The notes: generated by a model from the sequence alone, not told the origin. Shown: positions 16,794-26,428, numbered from the stretch's first letter. The stretch is DNA of 64,000 bases from Bacillota bacterium (GCA_023457255.1 JAEWMB010000039.1:1-64000), one strand, 5' to 3'. Made by a program: numbers and translations.

Positions 16794-16944
16794 ATGCTTC
16801 CTTGATCTAACTCCTTTGTTCTATCTTTTTTATTTTACGGTAACTTTTATCGCTCCTACTGGTTTCTTTGTATTTTTATCGTAAATATAGCTGTTCCTTT
16901 CTTTACGCCTGTAACCTATCCGGCAGCCGACACTGCCACTGAAA

Positions 16945-17231
16945 CAGCTCATTGACATTGCCCTGTCCAAATGCCTCCACGATGATTCCCTGTTCGCGTC
17001 CCACCGTCTCATTAAAATCCGTCACAAGCTCATCAAAAGCCAGCTTTGGGGTCCGTTATAATAATGTCATATCTCAATCGAAACCGGATTGTCAGGATCC
17101 AATTTTCCGGTTACACTCTGATTCTTTGCACAGGCTGCCGTCAGAAAAGCCATACACAAGATGAGCGCAATTAGCTTGCTACTATTCGCTATGGAACCCT
17201 TCGTCCGCCTTCTCCTCCTAAATGTATTCAT
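16945..17231 (-). pseudogene. Decayed ABC transporter solute-binding lipoprotein
   Basis: The N terminus is a lipoprotein signal with lipobox LTAAC. The mature part reads GKLDPDNPVSIEI, then an in-frame TGA stands where a Trp codon fits (IEI-W-HYYNGPQ). A one-base loss follows, after which the next frame continues LAFDELVTDFNETVGREQG, then IIVEAFGQGNVNEL. That is the N terminus of an extracellular family 1 solute-binding protein. Homology stops at about 16945, so most of the protein is deleted; the downstream frame to 16830 (ending PVGAIKVTVK) is a different, unidentified remnant. GGAGG precedes the ATG at 17231. Confidence 0.75.
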
Positions 17232-17426
17232 TCTATAATATCCTCCGATTCTTATGCACATACAACTTAGTTCATATCATAGTCTCATTACCCATATTAT
17301 ACCACATCTTCTATAAAAATGAAGTATAAATACTATTTTCGGCATTTTTGATTATGAATGCAATGCTTTAACAGAGTATTTTTTGAACCTTTCAATTTTT
17401 ACTTTGCAGGCACCGCCTTCTGTAAA

Positions 17427-17459
17427 GTAAAAAGCTTGCCGCAAAAGAGAGGCAAGCTT
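17427..17459 (-). terminator. Terminator after the 114-aa membrane protein
   Basis: AAGCTTGCC and GGCAAGCTT pair over 9 bp; TTTTTACTTT follows on the minus strand. Confidence 0.8.
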
Positions 17460-17535
17460 GTATATCCCGTTATTATGTTTAAGCAAACAATAATTCCATA
17501 TTACTTCATACTCCTTTGCATTATCCCAGACCAAT

Positions 17536-17880
17536 TTAATTTTCTTTCTTTTGATTCGTCCTATTTGCTTCTTTAAATCCCTTTTTCTTCATCTGATTGA
17601 TTTCATGCATGGTATGTCCTTCTTTCCCCTTTCCAAAGGTACGGCTCATCAATAAAAATACATAGATAAAAACCGGAATGATAAAGGTTGCAAATAAACT
17701 GGCTAAAAATAATCCATCTGCATATGGTTTTGCCATTATGGCTGCAACCAAAGAAAAAACATATAATCCCAATAATAGGATAATGCCAAGCATAGATAAT
17801 ATTCTTTTTGTTTTACTTTTATTGCTCGCAGCACTATTACTATTTGTTACATTGTTATCAACTGTTTTATTTTTTTGCAT
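17536..17880 (-). CDS. Small two-helix membrane protein
   Basis: 114 residues. A polar Asn/Ser-rich N terminus, two hydrophobic helices (ILSMLGIILLLGLYVFSLVAAIM and GLFLASLFATFIIPVFIYVFLLM) and a Lys-rich cytoplasmic tail. No family recognised. It has a terminator about 80 bases downstream and lies 47 bases after rarA in the same direction. Confidence 0.72.
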   Translation of the reverse strand: MQKNKTVDNNVTNSNSAASNKSKTKRILSMLGIILLLGLYVFSLVAAIMAKPYADGLFLASLFATFIIPVFIYVFLLMSRTFGKGKEGHTMHEINQMKKKGFKEANRTNQKKEN

Positions 17881-17927
17881 TCAAAAATCCTTTCTTTCTT
17901 GTAATTTTCTAATTTCATAATTTGCTT

Positions 17928-19262
17928 CTATCTCATTTCAGTCTCATTACCCTTTATCCTCTGAAAATACTCTTTGATTGTCTTTTCATAACCATTATCA
18001 CTCGGACGATAAAATGTCCGCCCAACATAAGGATCCGGCAGGTACTGCTGCTTTACGTAATGATTTTCATAGTTATGAGCATATAAATATCCAACACCAT
18101 GGTTTAGTTTTTCCGCCCCCTTGTAATGAGCATCCTGTAAATGAGAAGGAATTGGAGGTGTTTTATCCTTTGCAATTAACTTCGATGCCTCATCGATGGC
18201 TACGATTGCGGAATTACTCTTCGGAGCACATGCCACATAAGCGGCAGCCTGTGCAAGAACAATACGTCCTTCCGGCATACCAAGCCGCTCCACTGCCTGT
18301 GCTGCCGCTGTTGCAACTACAAGCGCATTTGGATCAGCATTGGATACATCCTCTGCCGCACATATCATGATTCTTCGTGCAATAAACGCTGCATCTTCAC
18401 CTGCATATAGCATTTTCGCCAAATAATAGATTGCCGCATCCGGATCACTTCCTCGCATGCTCTTGATAAATGCAGAGATTGTATCGTAGTGATTGTCACC
18501 TGATTTATCGTACTTTAATACACGCTTTTGTATGCATTCCGATGCCACCTCTAATGTAATATGAATTAGGCCATCCTCACTTCGTTTTGTTGTTAATACA
18601 CCTAATTCAATAGCATTTAAAGCGGATCTTGCATCTCCATTCGCCGCATTGGATAGAAAGTCTAATGCATCCTCATCCATTGCTGCGCGATAAGTTCCCA
18701 GTCCTTTTTCTTTATCCGTGATTGCACGAATTAAAAGTTCCTTAATGTCGCTTTGTTCCAAAGGCTTTAATTCAAATACAATAGATCTTGAGATAAGCGC
18801 GCTATTTACTTCAAAATAAGGATTTTCTGTCGTAGCTCCCACTAAAACAATCGTACCATCCTCAACAAACGGCAGTAAATAATCCTGCTGCCCTTTATTA
18901 AATCGGTGAATCTCATCCACAAAGAGAATTGTCTTTTTCCCATACATGCCAAGCATTTGTTTCGCCTGCTCAATTACCTCTTCCATATCCTTTTTTCCGG
19001 CAGAGGCTGCATTAATTTGATGAAACTTTGAGCTGGTGGTGTTAGCAATTACTTTGGCAAGTGTGGTTTTTCCGGTACCGGGTGGACCATAAAAGATAAC
19101 CGAACCAAGTTTATCTGCCATGATAGCCCGGTATAACAACTTATCATCTCCGATGATATGGCTTTGACCGACCACTTCCGATAGCTTCGCTGGCCGTAGA
19201 CGAGAGGCAAGCGGCGATTCTTTTTCCTTTGTATTCTCTCTCATATATTCAAAAAGATCCAT
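17928..19262 (-). CDS. rarA: Replication-associated recombination protein RarA
   Basis: AAA+ ATPase of the RarA/MgsA/WRNIP1 family acting at stalled forks. Walker A GPPGTGKTT (59-67), Walker B ILFVDEIHRFNKGQQD, sensor GATTENPYFEVNSALISR, and the C-terminal MgsA domain (DPDAAIYYLAKMLYAGED, PPIPSHLQDAHYKGA, NHGVGYLYAHNYENHYV). Start at ATG 19262 with GGAGG five bases before; the frame extends to 19325. 444 residues, normal length. Confidence 0.95.
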   Translation of the reverse strand: MDLFEYMRENTKEKESPLASRLRPAKLSEVVGQSHIIGDDKLLYRAIMADKLGSVIFYGPPGTGKTTLAKVIANTTSSKFHQINAASAGKKDMEEVIEQAKQMLGMYGKKTILFVDEIHRFNKGQQDYLLPFVEDGTIVLVGATTENPYFEVNSALISRSIVFELKPLEQSDIKELLIRAITDKEKGLGTYRAAMDEDALDFLSNAANGDARSALNAIELGVLTTKRSEDGLIHITLEVASECIQKRVLKYDKSGDNHYDTISAFIKSMRGSDPDAAIYYLAKMLYAGEDAAFIARRIMICAAEDVSNADPNALVVATAAAQAVERLGMPEGRIVLAQAAAYVACAPKSNSAIVAIDEASKLIAKDKTPPIPSHLQDAHYKGAEKLNHGVGYLYAHNYENHYVKQQYLPDPYVGRTFYRPSDNGYEKTIKEYFQRIKGNETEMR

Positions 19263-19379
19263 AATAACCTCCAATCCGGCATCTTCTATAAACAAGCTTT
19301 GATTTTCATACTGCTCCTTATGCATATCATATCTGTAAGCAGATTTTATACCTGCAAATCGGAGTCCTTAAATAACACC

Positions 19380-19409
19380 TTGACGGAATGAAAAAACATA
19401 CAGTATGAT
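19380..19409 (+). promoter_or_regulatory. Promoter of the DUF4250 gene
   Basis: TTGACG (19380-19385) and TATGAT (19404-19409) with an 18-base spacer, about 34 bases before the coding start. Confidence 0.55.
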
Positions 19410-19442
19410 AAGACCATCTTAACAGAAGGAAAGGGTGATTTC

Positions 19443-19625
19443 ATGTTACCGGCTGATCCAATAATTTTACTAAGCTATGTGAACACAAAACTAAGAGATG
19501 AATATCAAAGCCTCCAAGATTTTTGTCAAAGTCTCGATGTAACTATCGATGCACTTACCGATGCCTTAGGTAAATGCGGCTACCAATATTCAAAAGAGCG
19601 TAATCAATTTGTCTATATTCCTTAA
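19443..19625 (+). CDS. DUF4250 domain protein
   Basis: 60-residue acidic protein (MLPADPIILLSYVNTKLRD...) that matches the short DUF4250 family known from Clostridia. The aligned feature is the conserved MLPADPIILLSYVNTKLRD start and helical YxSL-xxFCxxL core. GGAAAGGGTGATTTC precedes the ATG and a promoter lies upstream. The last bases overlap the convergent VanZ stop. Function unknown. Confidence 0.85.
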   Translation: MLPADPIILLSYVNTKLRDEYQSLQDFCQSLDVTIDALTDALGKCGYQYSKERNQFVYIP

Positions 19626-20170
19626 TTATTATCTATCGTATCTATCGTTATGAACTGGTTCGACAGTTGTTTTTTTAGACTCCTGTTTTTAATTATATCG
19701 CAAATTAACAAGAAGAATAATGCACCTAAGATACAACCAAGGGAGTCTATAAGAACATCTGTTATTCTACCGCTTCTTCCAGGTACAAAAAGTTGATGAA
19801 CTTCATCCGTTACCGCATAGCCCACCGAAATAAGCATAGTAAAACTCAAAAGCAGCCTGCCGCGATACCCGTTTACCCATATAAAACAACTGACAAAGAT
19901 GGACAAAATCCCATATTCGGTAACATGCGCAGCTTTTCTAAGCAGTACATTCGCAACTCTAAGAGAAACCTCATAGGAATCTGCTCCCATTATGCCAAAT
20001 AACCTCTGATAGAGATTTAATAAAGCCCGCACAATTGGGAGGCTTGTCCCATCCGATTCTGACGCTGTTTTCGCTGAAAATAAAAATATAATTACCATCA
20101 TACCTAACATCGGAATGGCCGCTATAATCTTTTGCTTTCCTGATGTATTTTTTTCTATCAATAATCTCAT
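19622..20170 (-). CDS. VanZ-family membrane protein
   Basis: 182 residues with four or five hydrophobic segments. The VanZ-like signature is present: RKAAHVTEYGILSIFV, then SVGYAVTDEVHQLFVPGRSGRITDVLIDSLGCILGA. VanZ homologues are linked to teicoplanin resistance in some strains, but most members have no tested role. It ends overlapping the DUF4250 stop by four bases (convergent). Confidence 0.9.
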   Translation of the reverse strand: MRLLIEKNTSGKQKIIAAIPMLGMMVIIFLFSAKTASESDGTSLPIVRALLNLYQRLFGIMGADSYEVSLRVANVLLRKAAHVTEYGILSIFVSCFIWVNGYRGRLLLSFTMLISVGYAVTDEVHQLFVPGRSGRITDVLIDSLGCILGALFFLLICDIIKNRSLKKQLSNQFITIDTIDNN

Positions 20171-20399
20171 ATAATAGACTAGTACCCCACTTCTTTTTTA
20201 TAAAATTAGCAAGCTATTATTTACCGGGAAGCACTTTTAGCTCTCTCCTCGCATGAATAACTTGCACATCAAATTCGCTATTGATATAATAATGATTACT
20301 GCGTACATTTGTTTGTACCTATTGTATCGCACAAAAGTGTAAAAGTAAAGCATTCAAATCATTATTAAAATGCGCTATGCGCTAGAATTGAGGTTTCCT

Positions 20400-21056
20400 A
20401 TGCCAGTTTCCTACAAAACAGTTTACGCCGGAGGGACCGGCGAAATTATAGAAAAAAAATCTCGTTTTATCGCCACGGTAAGTCCCATTACTTCAGAAGA
20501 AGAAGCCATTTCCTTTCTTGAACAGATGAAGAAGAACTACTGGGATGCAGCACATAATTGTTACGCCTATGTTCTTGGTTTAAATCAGGAGCTGCAACGC
20601 TGCAGTGATGATGGAGAACCTAGCAAAACAGCAGGGCGTCCTATGCTCGATATTTTATTGGGGGAAGGAATTCATAATACAGCCGTCGTAGTTACGCGTT
20701 ACTTCGGCGGTACACTACTTGGTACCGGAGGTTTGGTTCGTGCGTATCAAGGTGCAGTAAAAGAAGGCCTCGCAAACAGTGTTATTCTAGAGAAATATTA
20801 CGGAAAGCAGCTTGAAATCACAACAGACTATCATGGTATCGGTAAGCTGCAATATATCGCGGGAACAATGAATCTAACGATATTATCAACAGACTATACT
20901 GATATTGTGAAAGCAGTCCTATTAATTCCGCCGGACTCTTTTGGCGCTTTTCAGAAAAAAATAACAGAAGCTACGAATGGGAAAGCCATAATGGAGGAAT
21001 CCGATGATGTTTATTATGCTTTTTTAGAAGGAAAAGTCTTGATTGAGAAAGCATAA
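20400..21056 (+). CDS. YigZ/IMPACT family protein
   Basis: 218 residues. The UPF0029/IMPACT N-terminal domain is clear (GEIIEKKSRFIATV, AHNCYAYVLG, CSDDGEPSKTAGRPML, VVVTRYFGGTLLGTGGLVRAY) followed by the C-terminal DUF1949-type domain. Start at ATG 20400 preceded by TTGAGG; the frame is open from 20370. The family's biochemical role in bacteria is not settled, with links to translation. Confidence 0.93.
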   Translation: MPVSYKTVYAGGTGEIIEKKSRFIATVSPITSEEEAISFLEQMKKNYWDAAHNCYAYVLGLNQELQRCSDDGEPSKTAGRPMLDILLGEGIHNTAVVVTRYFGGTLLGTGGLVRAYQGAVKEGLANSVILEKYYGKQLEITTDYHGIGKLQYIAGTMNLTILSTDYTDIVKAVLLIPPDSFGAFQKKITEATNGKAIMEESDDVYYAFLEGKVLIEKA

Positions 21057-21172
21057 TTTGGAATTATATCCCTAAAAGTGCCCGTATATTTCTAACTTTA
21101 TTGCAAATTTCACAATGCTATGCTAAAATGTAGTGATTAGTCAATACTATAAACAGTGAAGAGATTTACCTA

Positions 21173-21239
21173 TGCTATAAAATAGCCACTATGATTTTGT
21201 TACATATCAGTTTTCCACTGAGTTGTAAGTTTTATAGCA
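21173..21239 (+). promoter_or_regulatory. Inverted repeat in the PBP leader
   Basis: TGCTATAAAA and TTTTATAGCA form a 10-bp inverted repeat with 47 bases between, ending about 12 bases before the PBP ribosome site (GGAGGG). It would fold in the leader of the mRNA. Low support for any specific role. Confidence 0.35.
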
Positions 21240-21263
21240 GTTTTAGAATTAGGAGGGTTACCC

Positions 21264-23969
21264 ATGGATTTTAGTAGAAAGGGTGTTGTGAAAAAACAAC
21301 GCGATATCAAATCTACAAGTAAGCGTTTGAATTCAAAGATTCGCATCACGCTATTCCGTATCTGTATGATTTGTATTGTTTTTCTAGGCATCGTTGGCGT
21401 AGTAGCCGTATCCGGAGCCGTGAAGGGGGTTATTGAATCAGCCCCGGACATAAGTCAGGTTAACATCAATCCGGAAGGCTTTGCCAGTCACATTTATTAT
21501 AGCGACGGCACTTTGGCACAAGAGCTTATTGGTGCAGAATCCAATCGTATCTTAGTTTCCATCGAAGAAATTCCGGATGTACTTGAGAAAGCTTTTATTG
21601 CTCTTGAGGACGAACGTTTTTACGAGCATGATGGAATTGATGTCTACGGTATTTTTCGTGCCGGATTCTCTGTACTAAAAACAAAAGGCTTAGGTTTTGG
21701 CGGAAGTACCATTACACAACAGTTATTAAAGATAAAAGTATTTAATTATGGTAATGAAGCAAATGCTGTTGATAAGATTGTTCGTAAGATACAAGAGCAA
21801 TATCTTGCAATTAAACTTGAAGATATCTATTCTAAGGATGAGATTTTAGAGGCTTATCTAAATAACATTAACCTGGGGAATGGAGCCTTTGGTGTTCAAA
21901 CCGCAGCTCAGAGTTATTTTGGGAAAGATGTTTCCGAATTAACTTTATCAGAAGCCTCGGTTATTGCACCGATTGCTCTTTCACCGGTGCGTTGTAATCC
22001 TATTAATTATCCGGAAAAGAATGCAGAACGTAGAATGAATTGTTTGGATAATATGCTTAGGATTGGCTACATTACAAAGGCCGAGTATGATACTGCATTA
22101 GCTGATGATGTATATAGCCGTATCAAACAGTATAATGAAGAAAAAGCTCCAAGTACGTATTATTCTTACTTTACAGACGAAGTAATTGAGCAAGTGCTAT
22201 CGGATCTTCAGACAAAAAAAGGTTATACACAGGATGATGCCGCTTATATGCTTTATAGCGGCGGTTTAAAAATCTATACGACTCAGAATAAAACAATTCA
22301 AGGTATTATAGATAAGTATTTTCAAGATGAATCAAATTTCCCAGCCATTGGGGAAGGTTCTTATTATGAGATGAGCTATAAATTGTCTGTATATGATGAC
22401 GAGGATAACGCTACTCACTATCAATTTAATGATTTCCTGGAATACTTTAAGGATTTTAAGGATACAGAAGGTCTTTACTATCATGAACCGTATACCCCAA
22501 AGGTGGGTATCAATTCCTTAGGATATAGCAAGGAAGATATGGAAGCAAAAATTGAAGAGTTTCGTAATGCAAAGGTGAAAGAAGATCAGGAGTATGTTGA
22601 AAATAAACAAATCACCTTACAGCCACAGACTTCGATGACCATTATGGATCAGCATAACGGTAACGTGGTAGCTCTATACGGCGGGCGTGGTACTAAGACC
22701 GGTAACCGTACCACAAACCGTGCGGCAAACTCCAAGCGTCAGGTTGGTTCTACCTTTAAGGTACTGGCTTCCTTCCTCCCTGCTCTTGATTCCGGCCGTT
22801 ATACGCTAGCCAGCGTTATGGATGACTCAGAGTACACATATCCAAATAGTACGGATACTGTTACCAACTGGAATAAAAAATATAAGGGTTTAAGTACGAT
22901 GCGGGAAGCCATCTATAATTCTATGAATATCGTCGCTTGTCGTTTTATGGAAGCGGTGACACCTAGAAAAGGATTTGATTATTTAACAAATTTAGGCTTC
23001 CATTTAATTGAGTTAAAAGTTATGGATAATGGAAAAACATATTCCGATATTGGTGTTCCGCTTGCCTTAGGTGGCATTACAGAAGGTGTGACAAACGTAG
23101 AATTGACTGCAGGATATGCTGCAATTGCCAATGGCGGTGTTTATAATGAACCGATTTACTATACTAAGGTAGTAGATCAGAATGGCAAAGTTATTCTTTC
23201 CAATGAACCGATTTCAAAACAGGTCATGTATACTTCAACCGCATGGTTATTGACAAATGCAATGGAAGATACCATTAAGAGAGGAACTGCCACAAGCATC
23301 GGATTCCGTAATTATCCTATGACCATCGCAGGAAAGACGGGTACCTCAACTTCAGATTATGATTTATGGTTTGTTGGTTATACACCCTATTACACCTCCG
23401 CTATCTGGACCGGATTTGATTATAATTTCTCACAAAGAGATAAATCCTACCACAAGGTATTATGGAGAAATATTATGGAGGAAATCCACTCCACCCTTAA
23501 GCTAGAGAATAAGGCATTTGTAAAACCAGACTCCATTGTCTCCGCAAAAATATGTACAAAATCCGGTCAGTTAGCTGTTCCGGGACTTTGTGATAAAGCA
23601 TTAAGCGGTGACTGCACAAGAACCGAATATTTTGCCAAAGGAACCGTACCAACACAAACCTGTACAGTTCATACAAAGGTAAGCATCTGTAAAGTATCCG
23701 GACATTTTGCGAGTCCTTATTGTCCGCTGGATTCCTTAGAAGAAAGAGTATATCTGATGAAAGAGGAAGCCAGCCCAACCGATGATACTCCTTATATCTT
23801 ACCAACAGGCGATATCGCAACGCCATGTCCAATTCATAGTGAAGGGACGGTCGCTCCGCCAACGGACGGCGAAGAGAATGAGGAACCGGAGGATGGTGAG
23901 AATGAGACACCGGAGGAACCCTCAGTAACACTTCCTCCAGTAATCATAATCCCACCAACAAACAATTAG
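21264..23969 (+). CDS. Class A penicillin-binding protein (PBP1A family)
   Basis: 901-residue bifunctional peptidoglycan synthase. Short cytoplasmic tail, one transmembrane helix (ICMICIVFLGIVGVVAVSGAV), glycosyltransferase domain with catalytic Glu115 in EDERFYEHDG, GGSTITQQLLK and EAYLNNINLG. The transpeptidase domain has Ser496 in GSTFK, SMN, and the KTG box (AGKTGTST). A C-terminal Cys-rich segment (about 755-845) is followed by an acidic Pro/Glu tail. The ATG follows GGAGGG. Activity is inferred from intact motifs. Confidence 0.95.
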   Translation: MDFSRKGVVKKQRDIKSTSKRLNSKIRITLFRICMICIVFLGIVGVVAVSGAVKGVIESAPDISQVNINPEGFASHIYYSDGTLAQELIGAESNRILVSIEEIPDVLEKAFIALEDERFYEHDGIDVYGIFRAGFSVLKTKGLGFGGSTITQQLLKIKVFNYGNEANAVDKIVRKIQEQYLAIKLEDIYSKDEILEAYLNNINLGNGAFGVQTAAQSYFGKDVSELTLSEASVIAPIALSPVRCNPINYPEKNAERRMNCLDNMLRIGYITKAEYDTALADDVYSRIKQYNEEKAPSTYYSYFTDEVIEQVLSDLQTKKGYTQDDAAYMLYSGGLKIYTTQNKTIQGIIDKYFQDESNFPAIGEGSYYEMSYKLSVYDDEDNATHYQFNDFLEYFKDFKDTEGLYYHEPYTPKVGINSLGYSKEDMEAKIEEFRNAKVKEDQEYVENKQITLQPQTSMTIMDQHNGNVVALYGGRGTKTGNRTTNRAANSKRQVGSTFKVLASFLPALDSGRYTLASVMDDSEYTYPNSTDTVTNWNKKYKGLSTMREAIYNSMNIVACRFMEAVTPRKGFDYLTNLGFHLIELKVMDNGKTYSDIGVPLALGGITEGVTNVELTAGYAAIANGGVYNEPIYYTKVVDQNGKVILSNEPISKQVMYTSTAWLLTNAMEDTIKRGTATSIGFRNYPMTIAGKTGTSTSDYDLWFVGYTPYYTSAIWTGFDYNFSQRDKSYHKVLWRNIMEEIHSTLKLENKAFVKPDSIVSAKICTKSGQLAVPGLCDKALSGDCTRTEYFAKGTVPTQTCTVHTKVSICKVSGHFASPYCPLDSLEERVYLMKEEASPTDDTPYILPTGDIATPCPIHSEGTVAPPTDGEENEEPEDGENETPEEPSVTLPPVIIIPPTNN

Positions 23970-24046
23970 TCTAAGGTCTAATAATAATGCAATGAAAGCA
24001 CTATAGATATAAACGGAAAAATCAAATAGCAAAATCATTCTAAAAT

Positions 24047-24087
24047 GGGTGAAGGCATGAACAAAAGCATGTTTTCACCCGTTTTTT
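24047..24087 (+). terminator. Terminator of the PBP gene
   Basis: GGGTGAA..CATG and CATG..TTCACCC pair with a two-base mismatch, then GTTTTTTAT. Confidence 0.8.
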
Positions 24088-24133
24088 ATACCTACATTCA
24101 TGATTCCAATAGTGAATAATTGCAGTATAAATT

Positions 24134-24168
24134 AAAAAATCCTTCGATAGGAGAACCTACGAAGGATT
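24134..24168 (-). terminator. Terminator of the spoVA operon
   Basis: AATCCTTCG and CGAAGGATT with inner TAGG/CCTA pairs; on the minus strand TTTTTTAATTT follows. It lies 26 bases past spoVAE. Confidence 0.8.
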
Positions 24169-24193
24169 AAAGTAAGCATCTTTCTATTACTAA

Positions 24194-24550
24194 TTATTCT
24201 TTCATCTTAGGATTAAAGATTAAAGAAGCTATATATCCAAAGATAAGTGCCGAAGATATTCCCACAGCGGAGGAGGTAAAACCTCCTTTAAATAATCCAA
24301 TAAACCCTTCCTTATCAACAGCTTCTTTAATTCCTTTAAATAAGACATTACCAAATCCAACTAAAGGAACAGAGGCTCCTGCTCCCGCCCATTCTGCAAA
24401 TGGTTGATAAACGCCGACTGCTCCTAAGAATGCACCCAAACATACAAGTATTACCATAATACGTCCCGGCATCAATTTTGTATTATCCATAACAATTTGC
24501 ACGATTGCACAGATAGCACCACCAACTAAAAATGATATTAAATAATCCAT
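24194..24550 (-). CDS. spoVAE: Stage V sporulation protein AE
   Basis: 118-residue integral membrane protein with four hydrophobic helices (LISFLVGGAICAIVQIVM, IMVILVCLGAFLGAVGVY, SSAVGISSALIFGYIAS). Known in Bacilli as part of the SpoVA channel importing dipicolinic acid into the forespore. It shares the GNxxxxxGAGSVVPxTGF-like segment (GAGASVPLVGFGN) with SpoVAC. Last gene of the operon, 12 bases after spoVAD. Confidence 0.93.
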   Translation of the reverse strand: MDYLISFLVGGAICAIVQIVMDNTKLMPGRIMVILVCLGAFLGAVGVYQPFAEWAGAGASVPLVGFGNVLFKGIKEAVDKEGFIGLFKGGFTSSAVGISSALIFGYIASLIFNPKMKE

Positions 24551-24562
24551 GTATTCTCCTTT

Positions 24563-25630
24563 CTAGCAAGATTCTAACATCACTGCATGTGCGATTCCAG
24601 GAACACTCTGTCCCTCGTTATAGCTTACCGTTGAAAGAAGTGCACCGGTCGGTACAAATAAAACCCTGTTCCAATCCCGCTTCCGTAACTTTTGTAAGAT
24701 ATATCCCGTCAAAGTGATCGCACTGCATCCGCATCCGCTTCCGCCTGCATGAGTATCCTGAGTTTCAGAATCATAGATTTCAATACCGCAATCCATATGA
24801 TTGCTACTGATGTCATATCCCTTTTGCTTCAATAAATCAATTAGGATATCCTTACCAACCATACCTAAATCACCGGTAATAATACGATCATAGTAGTCCG
24901 GCTGAATCTTAAAGTCTTTTAAATTCTGTGCTATTGTTTCGCACGCCGCCGGTGCCATGCACGCACCCATGTTTAAGGAGTCCTTTAACCCATAATCGAC
25001 TATTTTCCCTATGGTTACACCTCTGACTTTTATCATAACCGGAGAAAATTGTTTTGCAAATTCACTATCCTTTTCCGGTTCATGACCTAAGATAACTGCT
25101 CCGCTTCCTGTTACTGTCCATGAGGCTGCCTTTGGCCTTTGATTGCCGTAAGCAAGTGGAAATCGAAATTGCTTTTCTGCACCAGCAAAATGGCTGGATG
25201 TAATTGCGAGTGTCCTGTCTGCAAATCCACCGTCAATAATCATTGAGGCAACCACGATAGATTCCCCCATGGTCGAACATGCACCATAAACACCCAAAAG
25301 GGGAATTTCAAAGTTTTCGATACCAAAACTGGTGGCAATTAACTGTCCCAGCAGATCACCACCGACTAAATAACGTATGTCTGATTTTTTTAGTCCCGCA
25401 TTGTGTATTGCGACATCAACTGCCATCCCAAGCATTTTACTCTCAGCTTCTTCCCATGTTTTTTGCCCAAACATAGGATCTTCTTCTACTACATCAAAAA
25501 ATGCACCCAATGGTCCCTCACCCTCTTTTTGTCCTGCAATGGAAGCACATCCAATAATAGCGGGTGGATTTAAAAATTGTATGCTTTGCTTACCTGCCAT
25601 CTTTGATTGATTGGCTGACGTTTGAGTCAT
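24563..25630 (-). CDS. spoVAD: Stage V sporulation protein AD
   Basis: 355 residues, thiolase-like fold; in the family it binds dipicolinic acid. Recognisable segments: PPAIIGCASIAGQKEGEGPLGAFFD, GACSTMGESIVVASM and YDRIITGDLGMVGKDI. AGAGGG precedes the ATG at 25630; a Met at residue 11 is an alternative start. It sits between spoVAC and spoVAE, as in Bacillus. Confidence 0.94.
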   Translation of the reverse strand: MTQTSANQSKMAGKQSIQFLNPPAIIGCASIAGQKEGEGPLGAFFDVVEEDPMFGQKTWEEAESKMLGMAVDVAIHNAGLKKSDIRYLVGGDLLGQLIATSFGIENFEIPLLGVYGACSTMGESIVVASMIIDGGFADRTLAITSSHFAGAEKQFRFPLAYGNQRPKAASWTVTGSGAVILGHEPEKDSEFAKQFSPVMIKVRGVTIGKIVDYGLKDSLNMGACMAPAACETIAQNLKDFKIQPDYYDRIITGDLGMVGKDILIDLLKQKGYDISSNHMDCGIEIYDSETQDTHAGGSGCGCSAITLTGYILQKLRKRDWNRVLFVPTGALLSTVSYNEGQSVPGIAHAVMLESC

Positions 25631-25662
25631 AGGCTGTTCCCTCTTTCCATATCATTTTATTT

Positions 25663-26160
25663 CTAAATCAACGTAAAGATATAGTATACTACTCCTAATA
25701 GCCAAGAAGAGAAGATACCATATAAGATTACAGGGCCTGCTATCGTAAATATCTTACATCCTATACCAAATACCTGACCCTCTTTCTTAAATTCAATCGC
25801 CGGTGCTGCCACTGAATTAGCAAATCCCGTAATCGGTACTACACTGCCTGCACCGGCAAATTTTGCAATTTTTTGATACCAGTTAAAACCGGTAAAAATA
25901 ATTGAAAGCAGAACCAGTGACATTGTAGTATACGCACCTGCCAATTCTTTTTCAGCACCATAAGAAGAGTATAAATTTATAAATCCCTGACCAACAGCAC
26001 AGATAATCCCACCGGAAACAAATGCTTTGCACATATTCGCGAACCAACTATGCTTCGGTGTCACCTGTTTTACATACTTATTATAAAGTTTATCACGTTC
26101 CTGCTGATTTTTTTCATTGGCAATTTGGGATGCTGAAACCTTATTCTTATCGTCTGCCAT
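25663..26160 (-). CDS. spoVAC: Stage V sporulation protein AC
   Basis: 165-residue membrane protein with four hydrophobic segments. In Bacillus SpoVAC is a mechanosensitive channel-type component used in dipicolinate release. GAGSVVPITGFANSVAAPAIEFKKEGQ is the family hallmark. Start at ATG 26160 with GGAGG five bases before; the frame is open to 26187. No spoVAA, VAB, VAEA or VAF is linked; that reduced C-D-E set is usual in Clostridia. Confidence 0.94.
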   Translation of the reverse strand: MADDKNKVSASQIANEKNQQERDKLYNKYVKQVTPKHSWFANMCKAFVSGGIICAVGQGFINLYSSYGAEKELAGAYTTMSLVLLSIIFTGFNWYQKIAKFAGAGSVVPITGFANSVAAPAIEFKKEGQVFGIGCKIFTIAGPVILYGIFSSWLLGVVYYIFTLI

Positions 26161-26221
26161 AAAAACCTCCATTCTTCCACATGTCATTTTTCACCTGCTA
26201 TGCATTTCCTTCCTAATAGTC

Positions 26222-26371
26222 TCAATTCAGGCCCCGGAACAATTTATCTATGCAGATAAATGTCCCTTCAAATACCTGCTCCGTAGTCTGGGTATAATAA
26301 CATACACATCCAACAACGATTGCAACTGCAAGTACTATTAGTGACATTACACATATTTTTTTCGCTTTCAT
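26222..26371 (-). CDS. 49-aa membrane peptide between sigF and spoVAC
   Basis: Start at ATG 26371 with AGGAGG seven bases before; the frame is open to 26440 but that part covers the sigF terminator. A single helix (ICVMSLIVLAVAIVVGCVCYY) followed by a short polar tail (QTTEQVFEGTFICIDKLFRGLN). Not recognised. It starts the spoVA unit and ends 62 bases before spoVAC, so it is probably co-expressed in the forespore. Confidence 0.72.
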   Translation of the reverse strand: MKAKKICVMSLIVLAVAIVVGCVCYYTQTTEQVFEGTFICIDKLFRGLN

Positions 26372-26428
26372 TGCCATTCCTCCTAACCATAGACTTAAGC
26401 GAGTTTTATATTTCCTACGAAAGAAAAC

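Noticed and set aside
17352..17534. 60-residue minus frame and opposite 72-residue frame
   Set aside because: Both cover a clear rho-independent terminator, and neither has a convincing start.
23497..23931. 144-residue minus-strand frame within the PBP gene
   Set aside because: A shadow of the PBP C terminus with no ribosome site or family match.
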